The position numbers and the translations under genes are program-made. Of a stretch of DNA of 64,000 bases, positions 42,368 to 52,000 are shown piece after piece. The DNA comes from Blattamonas nauphoetae. Its lineage: Eukaryota > Preaxostyla > Oxymonadida. The notes under the pieces are model-generated. The model saw only the letters and a program-made list of their open reading frames with translations. It was not told the origin of the DNA and ran no database searches. How positions within the stretch are numbered: the stretch's first letter is position 1; every line of letters begins with the position of its first letter. Where the stretch lies: positions 1 to 64,000 of the forward strand of contig JARBJD010000139.1 of assembly GCA_033064195.1 (NCBI GenBank), in the 5' to 3' direction.

Positions 42368-45142
42368 CTACTTGACTTGACTGTTGATATTCGCTCCATG
42401 GATCTGGATCATGATCTTGATGCGTTCCATTCGAAGATAGAGTTTGAAGGAACCCTGCTTCCGAACAAAGAGGAACTCCAGAACATCCTGCCAGCCTTCC
42501 TCCAGAAAGTGGTAAGCTCGGCTTCGAAGTGGCTTCTTTTCGATCCATTCAGAGTCAGAATATCGTGCTTGACGCAGAAAGATGTCAAGGATATCACTGC
42601 AATCGTTGAAAGGATTGGCATCTAACAATCCACAGACCATGCGAGAGAAGAAGCCGATCCTGCTGAGACACTGGGCGATTATGCGCTGTACACACAGTCT
42701 GCTGAGTTCGATGAACACTGTTTCACGATCCCTTTGGAACTTGGGGGTTGATGAGTATTGTTGGATGGAGAATTTGAAGATAACGTCGTTGGATGGAGTG
42801 AGCAGTCGTTCGAGCTGCAAGAGATTCAGGCGAGTCACGCAGCTAGAGATTTGAGGAAGGACATCATCAACAAATTGGAGGAGTTGTGACGAGGCAGAGT
42901 TGAAAGAGAGTCGGTCCTCGTGGATGGTTGGCATCACAACACCAACTGTCGCCAGATCCACATCGTCCCACTCGTCGAGTGTTGGCTGAATTGGGTTTGG
43001 CTTCGGGGTGAGGAGAGTCTTGATGGGACAAAGGGTGAAATAGTCGAAGGGGAGAGAGATGAGACACTTGAATGCGTGGAAGTATTGTTCGGTCGTTCGC
43101 CCAGCTTTTCGGAACAATTCCGGAAGATACACAGATTTGAGTTGGTTCGTGTGGAACGTGCACATGCGAAGGATGGTGTCGTCATCCAATGGAGTGTCGC
43201 TTTCGAGCAGAGCAACAATTCTGTCCACAACATTCATGATCTCTTCGTCGGTGAGCTGGCACACAAGTTCAGATGTGAGGATGAAGGGCGGGGATGACGA
43301 TGAGAGGGCAGCCTCATCCATTTCTTTCCTCAATTTCTCTCGAAATGTGTCGATCACATTGTTTTCGCAGTTGTGTCGAAAGAATTGTGTGAAGAATGTC
43401 AGAATGATGTTTGTATTGTCGCGACGAACTAACGCGAACGGACGGAGGGAGAGATGGACGATGTAATCACTTGTCTGGTTCTGGAACGCGTGATAGAGCT
43501 CGTCCAGTTCGCTTCGAGATTTGTCAAGTTCTCTCGATTTCGTATATTTTCGAATTCTGTCAAGATAGTCCTGCATCACTTCCACGAGTTGTGTGTGCAG
43601 TGAGACGTATTCTTCCGTGAACGGCAACTTCGAAGGATTGACCATATCGAACAACTGTGAGAACCGACCAATCTTCAAGTCCATCAGGAGAACCTCATCC
43701 TTACTCGGACTTGCAAACCAACGGAAGCGTGTGAGAATGGCAGCGGCGTAGTGTGGTCGAGTGGGGATGAGAGAGCTGATGAACGATGTGGGAAGTTCCA
43801 ACGTTGATTTCACTTGGTCATCCACTTCGATTGAGAATGTGCCGTCTGGCTGGAGCACTGCTTTCACCCCACCCGGACGATTGGACATGAAACGCAAAAA
43901 CGCTTCGAGCCCAAAGTCGGAGCACTGCCTCCCCTTGCTCAGCTGAACAAGGATGTTTTCAAGTGCCTCTGCCCAGCCGAGTTCGTCCGTCCTTCTCCAT
44001 CCGCCAAAGAGAAGCTCGTGTAGTGTTTCTTTTTTCGTGGAAAGTCCCAATGATGAAGCAAATGCTTCCATCATGATCGTCCTCACTTCATCAAGAAATA
44101 AGAGAAGTTCCGAATGGGAGAAAGAACGACCACGACGACATTTGATGTTGCTCTTAAATGCTTCCGTTTTTGTCAACAGCGAGAGACCATTGTGATAATC
44201 TGTGGGACAAGCTGGAGGGGTGAGGAGATGCCGCAAATATGCGCAAGAAGGGCGGAAAATGGGATCGATGACTTTTGATATTTCGTTTTGGGCGTTAAAA
44301 TCATTCAATTCGACTCCGAGCATTATGAGGCTGTCCCATGATGAATAAGAGAAGAAATTGTCCACAATCGATGTTATGTGGCGGTGGAAGTCGATCGTTG
44401 TTTCATTAAGTGGTACTTCGTGGGGTTTCAAGCTTTCGAAGAGTTTAGGCAAGTGACCTGCCATAGCCATCGCGATAGAGAATTTCCGAGACGAGTTCGA
44501 TATGCCAACCGCAAAGAAGGAGAGAGCAGCTGTTCGGAGCGAGTTGGATGGATATGAAACCAGTTTGATGAAAGCAGACGTCAGTTTTGTTTGACAGTTT
44601 CGGTCTTCGTGGAATATGGCTTCGAGGAGCTGTACGTGGCGATATTCGCGATATTGCATGTGGAGGGTTGTGTATTCCAGGAACTGGACGATATAAAAAA
44701 CTTCGATTGGTGTGAATTTCACTTCGGAGTTGACTTGCTCGAAGAGCGATAAACACCCTTGCCGCAGATCATCGGTCGTGATCGAATCCTGCAAGACCAA
44801 CTGCCAATCTGACGTGGTTAATGTGGGAAGAGTGATCTCATCACCCTCCAGATGGGCTTGTTCCATCATTGACTCAACATTGATTCGCTTTCGGTTCAGT
44901 TCGTATTGCAGAATCTGTTTTGAGATACGAACAAAGAGCCGATCATTGGCAGTAGTTGTGAGTACATCTGTCGTGGAGGAGATTGAATGTAAATCAACTG
45001 AGGAATCGTTGTCGTTTTTGATGGTGCTTGAAAATGTTGTATGAATGATGGTTTTGTTCGATTTCGAAGATGTAGCACATTGTAGAAGAGGTTTTGATTG
45101 TGTTTCGTTTCGCTTTCTTCCCAATTTAGGTTTGGGAGGCAT
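42368..45142 (-). CDS. Helical-repeat protein, copy B of the tandem family
   Basis: An intronless gene of 924 residues from the conserved start MPPKPKLGRKRN at 45142; the longer frame to 45199 lacks family support. It has the same order of blocks as copy A (STTDVLT, TTIDFHRHITSIVDNFF, TPPACPTD, SELVCQLTDEEIMNVVDRIV, RAYHFLEEGWQDVLEFLFVR near the end). The N-terminal half is more diverged from A and C than they are from each other, while a block in the C-terminal half is identical to C at the DNA level (188 bp). No signal peptide or TM is seen. It is head-to-head with the deleted plus-strand remnant at 45209, 66 bp away. Function unknown. Confidence 0.85.
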   Translation of the reverse strand: MPPKPKLGRKRNETQSKPLLQCATSSKSNKTIIHTTFSSTIKNDNDSSVDLHSISSTTDVLTTTANDRLFVRISKQILQYELNRKRINVESMMEQAHLEGDEITLPTLTTSDWQLVLQDSITTDDLRQGCLSLFEQVNSEVKFTPIEVFYIVQFLEYTTLHMQYREYRHVQLLEAIFHEDRNCQTKLTSAFIKLVSYPSNSLRTAALSFFAVGISNSSRKFSIAMAMAGHLPKLFESLKPHEVPLNETTIDFHRHITSIVDNFFSYSSWDSLIMLGVELNDFNAQNEISKVIDPIFRPSCAYLRHLLTPPACPTDYHNGLSLLTKTEAFKSNIKCRRGRSFSHSELLLFLDEVRTIMMEAFASSLGLSTKKETLHELLFGGWRRTDELGWAEALENILVQLSKGRQCSDFGLEAFLRFMSNRPGGVKAVLQPDGTFSIEVDDQVKSTLELPTSFISSLIPTRPHYAAAILTRFRWFASPSKDEVLLMDLKIGRFSQLFDMVNPSKLPFTEEYVSLHTQLVEVMQDYLDRIRKYTKSRELDKSRSELDELYHAFQNQTSDYIVHLSLRPFALVRRDNTNIILTFFTQFFRHNCENNVIDTFREKLRKEMDEAALSSSSPPFILTSELVCQLTDEEIMNVVDRIVALLESDTPLDDDTILRMCTFHTNQLKSVYLPELFRKAGRTTEQYFHAFKCLISLPFDYFTLCPIKTLLTPKPNPIQPTLDEWDDVDLATVGVVMPTIHEDRLSFNSASSQLLQFVDDVLPQISSCVTRLNLLQLERLLTPSNDVIFKFSIQQYSSTPKFQRDRETVFIELSRLCVQRIIAQCLSRIGFFSRMVCGLLDANPFNDCSDILDIFLRQARYSDSEWIEKKPLRSRAYHFLEEGWQDVLEFLFVRKQGSFKLYLRMERIKIMIQIHGANINSQVK

Positions 45143-45208
45143 TTCGGATGGATCTGCCCTTTGACTCATAATGAACTGGACAGTCCACGAAACTGGCAAA
45201 GAGTTTTA

Positions 45209-45840
45209 ATGAACTTGGATCTCTCGAGTCTCTTGTCGTCATTTCGTAATCCAGACGATATCCATTCATCGTTTGAGTCGGATGTGAATTCTCACCAACA
45301 ATCGAGCTCATTTCTTCAAAATGAAGATTATCATTGTCAGATTCGAGACAGTCCAAGCATTCTTCCAAACACGTTGCTGGACAATTTGACCGAATTTTGG
45401 AGAGATCCTGCGATGCTTTTTTCCTGTCTCTCTTCGGAGTTTCTTGACTCATTCGATCCAACCCTTACAGTGGGTCAGTGATTCGACTCCAAGATGTTGC
45501 GAGAGACAGAAGATGAGTGGGAGGGAGTGGGGTGGGGAGAGGTGATGGAAGGTGGAGAAGGGAGGGGAGGAGCGAAAGAAGTGTAGAAATCAGTGATTGT
45601 GGAAGTGACTGGGACAAGCAGAGGGAGGAAGGGATTTGCGGGAAGGCTGCTTGGATTGATGGATGTGCGTGACCGAGTGCTGAGCTGACTCGGCTGACTG
45701 GTGCGACGGGACAGTCTCTCTGAAACTAAGATTCTCTTCATTTTGGCGATTCTGGGCGTCTTCTTCCTATTCTCCGATGTGTGCAACACAGAAACACTCA
45801 CCGACTCTATCTTCTGCCATAATTCACATCCCTCCATGGT
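45209..45840 (+). pseudogene. Internally deleted copy of the plus-strand helical-repeat gene
   Basis: Begins MNLDLSSLLSSF, matching the start of the gene at 36595, and continues with QNEDYH and DSPSILPN-LLDNL-EFWRD before stopping at 45480. Directly after this, the sequence (about 45590-45840) matches the far 3' end of the full gene (about 41880-42120), including the tail coding LLGLMDVRDRV. The middle, about 5 kb in the full copy, is absent. It is therefore a 5' end joined to a 3' end by one internal deletion. A short peptide of about 90 residues could still be made from 45209-45480. Confidence 0.8.
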
Positions 45841-46069
45841 CAGTCTTCGTTTTTCTGTTTTTTCGAAGTGAACAGTGTCATCGTCACTTTGACAACCACA
45901 CAGAAGGTTGGGATTCCCGTGGAGTCTCCACTGAACTGTGTAATCTTCACCAAAACCTAATTATGTGATTACTGTCGTGAAATAAGTGTTACTAGTGAAA
46001 TGACATGAACAATGAATGAGTTAATGACATCTGGGAGCGACGAAGATGAGTGCAATGGAGCAAGGAGCA

Positions 46070-48898
46070 TCAGTCAGTGTCATCCGATTCAGATTCTTCA
46101 CTCAGATCTTCCTCAAGGCAGTTTGTTCTCACGCTTTTAATGTTCCAATTCGTTCCAAGGAATTGCATCACTTCACGGATACGGATGATTCGGTTAGATT
46201 CTTTTATGGAATCCTTCTTCCTGACGAAGAGGAAGTCCACAACATCCTGCAAGCCTTCTTCCAATAACAGAGGAACTCTTCTGCGAAGTTTCTTTCTATT
46301 TCCTCTTTCATTCCCAGAATCAGGGGGATGAAGGAGAAAGATATCGAAGAAACGGACACATGTGTTGAATGTCTGCTCATCCAACAAGCCATCGACAATG
46401 CGAGAGAAGAATCCGGTTCTGCTGAGACACTGGGCGATCTTCGGACAGTTACACAATCTGCTGATTCTGACGAAGATGATCTTGCAAGTGTTGTCATTGA
46501 AGTCCGAGGAGCATCGGCGGAGGAAGAATTTGTTGATAACGCTGATGGATGGAGAAATCAGTCGTTCGAGCTGTGAGAGAGTCAGTCGACTCGCACAGTG
46601 GGAGATTTGAGGCAGGACTTCAACAGCAAGATGGAGGAGTTGTAACGAGGCAGAGTCGAAAGAGAGACGGTTCTCGTCGATGGTTGGCATCACAACACCA
46701 ACTGTCGCCAGATCCACTTCGTCCCACTCGTCGAGTGTTGGCTGAAGTGTTTTGGGTTTCGGGGTGAGGAGACACTTGATGGGACAAAGGGTGAAATAGT
46801 CGAAGGGGAGCGAGATGAGACACTTGAATGCGTGGAAGTATTGTTCGGTCGTTCGCCCAGCTTTTCGGAACAATTCCGGAAGATACACAGATTTGAGTTG
46901 GTTCGTGTGGAACGTGCACATGCGAAGGATGGTGTCGTCATCCAATGGAGTGTCGCTTTCGAGCAGAGCAACAATTCTGTCCACAACATTCATGATCTCG
47001 TCGTCGGTGAGATCACAAACAAGTTCAGATGTGAGGAGGAAGGGTGGGGATGACAACGAGAGGGCTGCTGCATCCATTTCTTTCCTCATTTCATCTCGAT
47101 AATGCTGAGTCAAACAATCTTTGAGAGAAAGTCGAAAGAAATCTGTTAAGAGGTCAATGATTGAGTAGGATGCGTTCTTCGATATCAACGTGAACGGATG
47201 GAGGGAGAGATGGACGAGGTAATCTTTCGTAAGTTGGTGGAAAGAGAGACAGATTTCGTCCAGTTCGCTTCGAGACGGATCATGCTCTTTTGAGTTTTCA
47301 AACTGCCAAATCTTGTAGAGATAGTGCCTTGTGATATGGATGAGTTGTGTGTGGAGTGATTTGAACTCATTTGTGAACGGCAACTTCGAAGGATCGACTG
47401 CTTCGAAGAGTTTGGAGAACCATCCACTCTTCAGGTCCCTCGCAAGAGCGTCATCCTCGATTTCATATCTGAACTGAGGGAATGTCGCGAGAACGGCAGC
47501 AGCGTGTTGGGGGCGATTGAGAATCAGGCGTGCCCAGTGCGACTTCGAAGGCAGGTCCAACGATGAAACAATTCTGCCACCGATTTTGATTGAGAATGGT
47601 CCGTCTGGTTGGAAGTCCAGTTTCACTTCAGATGCTCGATGCGAAACGAGAAACAGAAGGGCGTGGACACCCAAATCGGAGCACTGCCTCCCCTCGTCCA
47701 GTCGAACAAGGATGCTTGCAAAGATCTTCACCCAGGAGGGGTTACTCGGCCTTCCCGCATAGAAAATGAGATGACGTGGGAGTTCAGCTCTTGTCGAGGG
47801 GAGATCCAACGAGGAGGCAAGTTCTTCCGCCATGTTCGATATCATCTCATCATGAAAATGTGCAACATGCGGATTGGCGAAATCATAATAACGGAACATG
47901 AAATATTTCCTGTATATTGCTATATTCGACCAGAGCTGGAGGCCAATGTGAAAATCAGTGGGACAAGCGGGAGGGGTGATAAGATGCCGCAAGTATGCAC
48001 ACATTGATCGGAAAAGAGGTTCGATGAGTTCAGACATGAGCATTTGGTCGGAATCAGAGGACGAGTCAACCTCAGCCTTACCGAGAAGATCCGGGATTGA
48101 ACAATCGACAAATCTGTCCACAATTGATGTGATGTGGCGGTGGAATTCGATTGTTGTTCCGTTGATTGGGATTTCGTGGGGTTTCAAGATTTCGAAGAGT
48201 TGAGGCAACAAACCTGTCATAGCCATCGCGAGAGCGAAGTCCATTGACGAGTTCGAGATGCCAACGTCGAAGAAGGATAGAGCGGCTGCTCTGAGCTTGT
48301 TAGATGGATGACAAACCAGTTTGATGAGAGAAGACGTCAGTTTCGTTGGACGTTTTTCCTCCTCAGGGAATATGGTTTCGAGGAGAAGTTTGTGGGGATA
48401 TTCGCGATGTTCGTTGTGAATGGTTGTGTATTCCAGGAAGTGGACGGCATGAAAAACTTCAATTTGCGTCAATTTCACTTCGGAGTTGACTTGCTCGAAC
48501 AGCGAGATACACCCTTCCCGGAGATCATCATTCGTAACCGAATCTTGTAAGATCAATCTCAAATCTGAAGGGGTGGGGGTGGAGAGAATGATCTCATCAC
48601 CCTCCGGATGTATTTGCTGCAACATTGTCAAGACATTGATTCGCTTTCGTTTCAGTTCCTCTCGTAAAATCTGTTTTGACACACAAACATAGTGTCGATC
48701 ATCGGCAGTAATTGTGAGTACATCAGTCGTGGATAGGGTTGAGTGTGAATCAAGCGAGGAGTCGTCGTCATTGAGAATTGAATCTTGGGTCGTTGAATGA
48801 ACGATCTGTGTTTCTGAAGTCGAAGAAAGACCACATTTCATATCAGGCTTAGGTTGTGTTCTGTGACGGTTTATCATAAATTGATGCTTGGGAGGCAT
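46070..48898 (-). CDS. Helical-repeat protein, copy C of the tandem family
   Basis: An intronless gene of 942 residues from MPPKHQFMINRHRTQ at 48898; upstream in-frame codons to 48994 lack family support. Blocks are conserved with copies A and B (SSLDSHSTLSTTDVLTI, KLRAAALSFFDVGIS, GLLPQLFEILKPHEIPIN, TPPACPTD, LLLEEGLQDVVDFLFVRKK). The N-terminal half is closer to copy A and the C-terminal block closer to copy B, a mosaic that suggests gene conversion. Unlike A and B, it has no plus-strand partner at its 5' side; the ABC transporter gene ends there instead (49069). No targeting signals are visible and the function is unknown. Confidence 0.85.
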   Translation of the reverse strand: MPPKHQFMINRHRTQPKPDMKCGLSSTSETQIVHSTTQDSILNDDDSSLDSHSTLSTTDVLTITADDRHYVCVSKQILREELKRKRINVLTMLQQIHPEGDEIILSTPTPSDLRLILQDSVTNDDLREGCISLFEQVNSEVKLTQIEVFHAVHFLEYTTIHNEHREYPHKLLLETIFPEEEKRPTKLTSSLIKLVCHPSNKLRAAALSFFDVGISNSSMDFALAMAMTGLLPQLFEILKPHEIPINGTTIEFHRHITSIVDRFVDCSIPDLLGKAEVDSSSDSDQMLMSELIEPLFRSMCAYLRHLITPPACPTDFHIGLQLWSNIAIYRKYFMFRYYDFANPHVAHFHDEMISNMAEELASSLDLPSTRAELPRHLIFYAGRPSNPSWVKIFASILVRLDEGRQCSDLGVHALLFLVSHRASEVKLDFQPDGPFSIKIGGRIVSSLDLPSKSHWARLILNRPQHAAAVLATFPQFRYEIEDDALARDLKSGWFSKLFEAVDPSKLPFTNEFKSLHTQLIHITRHYLYKIWQFENSKEHDPSRSELDEICLSFHQLTKDYLVHLSLHPFTLISKNASYSIIDLLTDFFRLSLKDCLTQHYRDEMRKEMDAAALSLSSPPFLLTSELVCDLTDDEIMNVVDRIVALLESDTPLDDDTILRMCTFHTNQLKSVYLPELFRKAGRTTEQYFHAFKCLISLPFDYFTLCPIKCLLTPKPKTLQPTLDEWDEVDLATVGVVMPTIDENRLSFDSASLQLLHLAVEVLPQISHCASRLTLSQLERLISPSISVINKFFLRRCSSDFNDNTCKIIFVRISRLCNCPKIAQCLSRTGFFSRIVDGLLDEQTFNTCVRFFDIFLLHPPDSGNERGNRKKLRRRVPLLLEEGLQDVVDFLFVRKKDSIKESNRIIRIREVMQFLGTNWNIKSVRTNCLEEDLSEESESDDTD

Positions 48899-49068
48899 GA
48901 AAGATGGATCAGCCCAATGATCCAATCCACACTCAAATTTGTGGAGAAATGTGAACTCACGACACAAATCCCACACATTACCTCTTTTCAACAAGTTCCA
49001 GATGATTTAGGAAATTGAAACTTCAATCATATTCAATGAAAGTCTCTCAATCAAAGATGCCAAACGCC

Positions 49069-52000
49069 TCAGTGATTGAGACTGTTGATCAAGGCGTTCA
49101 GCGCTGAATCATTGTTGGACTTCAGAATCTCGGGCGAGTTGAACTCAGCGACCGAGCCCTTGTCCATCACCTGAACAGACGAGGAGGAAGAGAAGAGAGA
49201 AGTGAGAAGAGAATGTGAATAGAAAGAGGAGAGGAGAAGAGAGAAGATGATGAACAACTCCCAAACACATCACTCTCAACCACTCCAAACACAAACCATG
49301 ATTTTGTCAGAGTCCAGGATCGTATTCAGACGATGAGCAATCACAATCACTGTCTTGTTCTTGAATTGCTCCCGAATCGTCCGCTGGATCTTCCCGTCCG
49401 TCTCCACATCCACACTCGCTGTCGCCTCGTCCAAAACCACAATCCGACTCTCCTTCGCAATCGCTCGAGCAAAGCACAGCAGCTGCCTCTGCCCAACCGA
49501 AAAGTTGCTTCCCCCTTCAGCCACCGGCGTGTCCAACCCTGCCGGCAGACCCGCAATCACTTCTCGCATCTCCACCATGTCCAGCACGTCCCAGATCTTC
49601 TCCTCCGAGCACTTCGTCCCCAGCTCGATGTTGTATCGCACTGTTCCTGTGAACAGGGTTGGGTCTTGCGGGATGATTGCGATGGACGAACGCACACGTC
49701 CTCGCTCGACTTCTGAGATGTCAATTCCATCAATCAACACCTTCCCCTTGTTTGGTTCTTCGTTGGGGTCAGGGTCAACAGGGAATCCAGTCTCAATGTC
49801 AATCATTTTGGGTTCCAGTTTCGGGTTGAGTTCTATCAGCCTGAACAGCGCGAACAGAATCGACGATTTTCCAGCTCCGGTTCGACCACAGACACCAACC
49901 TTCTCTCCGCCCTGAATCCGAAAGTCGACGTTCTTCAACACAAAAGGAAGACCGCTACGGTATCGGAAGGAAACATCAGAAAACACAACTTCGCCCTGCG
50001 TGGGCCAGTCGGGAGGGGGGACGATGGAGGCGTGGGTCGATTCCTGCGGGAGTTTTGTGGAGTAGAAGTTGATTCGTTCGTAACTCGTCATTTTGGCTTC
50101 CACTTCGACCAGCTGCATCACAAGGAAGGTTCCGAGGAAGCCGAAGGTCATCGCTGAATTGATAGCAACAGACAGGACGGGTGGACTCATCGAGATCCAG
50201 CCCAGAATCACCACCCCAGCCATGAACAGAGAAGTGATGAATCCGATGTAGACAGCTGACCATGTCTTGCCCTCGAGGAAGAGGAGGGTGACAACTGACC
50301 ACTTGTCGAGCGTGCTGTAGTATTTGTCTCTCCACACGTCTTCCAGATGGAACGCTCGGATGGTTGACAAGCCGGCACCGTTCACGATTTCGGAGTAGAG
50401 CGACAGGACAGGCGAACGAGCGATGGAATCGAGACGCTGAAGGTTGCGAGATGCGCGGTTGTAGAGAATGCAGACGACGTAATACACGACGAGGGCAGGC
50501 AGGCCGATTGCGAGGAAGAACGGAGTCGACACACCGACAACCACAATCTGCCCAACCACCCCGATCGCCAGACTCACAATTTGGAGGAGCAGGTTCAGCA
50601 GCATTTGGTCCGTCTGCGACAGGTCACCTGTGAATCTGTTCACAATTCGTCCCATCGGAGTCGTGTCGAAGAACGAGGACGGACAGTGCATGACGTGGGA
50701 GACCAGCTTTGTGTGGATGATCCTGTTTGATCTCGCGTTGCCGTACGCCATGAAGAAGGAGCGGAGGATGAAGAGAGCAATGGCAACGAGGATCATGAAC
50801 GCGTAGATGCCGATCTTCCAGTAGTACGTGATGGGTTTGAACATGGCGTCGTTTGGGATCACACCCAGCCAGAACGACTGGAAGAGAGGGACAAGCTCGC
50901 TTCCAACATACAGAATGATGAAGAGGATGAGTCCTGGAATTGGGAACACGGTGGCCATGAAGCGGAAATAGTTGGATGCGGCAACTCCGCCTGTCTCCAT
51001 CTCCTCTTCTGTGAGGATCTGCTTCCCCGCCTTCGAATCAGCTCCTTTCGCAAGATCGTCGAGATTGGTTTTGCTTTCGGTGTTGTCGCCTTTCTCGTCT
51101 TTCTTCTCTTCTGCCTTCTTCTTCTCTCTCTTCTTCGCTTTGATCATGTATTTGTCGAAGTTGATCCCTGCCTCCCTCAATTCGGAGTACTTCCCTTGTT
51201 TCACCACATTCCCAGCATCCAGCAACACCACGTTGTCTGCTCTGTCCAGAAACTGAAGCTGGTTTGTCATCAACAGCACTGTCTTCCCTTTCAGCACGCC
51301 GCAGATGCACTCCTCCATCAGATATCGCCCAACGTGCGCGTCCACAGCAGAAAGTGGATCATCCAAAACATAAATGTCCCTCTCGGAATAGATCGATCGA
51401 GCAAGCTGGATTCTCGCCTTCTGCCCTCCACTCAGGTTCACACCCTTCTCTCCAATGGCTGTCTGGTCACCTGCTGACAATGTTTTGAAGTCGGCTTCCA
51501 ACGCGCACACTCGAACTGTGTTGAGGTATCGTTCTTCATCGAAAGGCGATCCGAACACGATGTTCCCTCGCACTGTGTCGTTGTTGATCCACGGCACTTG
51601 CGGACAGTATGCAATCGAGCCGCGCATTCGAACTTCTCCACTCACTCGCTCGATGTCACCGATGATGGCTGAGCCAAGCGACGATTTTCCGCATCCGACA
51701 CCTCCGACAACCATCGTGAGCGACCCCTTCTGGAGCGAGAGGGACACGTTGCGGAGAGTGAGCTTGTCCGAGTTTGTTGGTGTTGGAGTGGGAGATGGGG
51801 AGGGCGATGGTGATTCTGATTTCGGGTCGTCGAGTGAAGGTGTTGGTGTTTTTTGAGTTTCTGTGTCTGATGCTGTGTTCTCTCCTGCATCTTCACCGAC
51901 ACTCGACACCGAACTTGTCTGCGAACGAGTGTCAGATACTGTGTCGTCGTCTGCTTTGTTTGGTTGGAACATGTCTGCCTCCACTTCTGGATTTGAGGCT

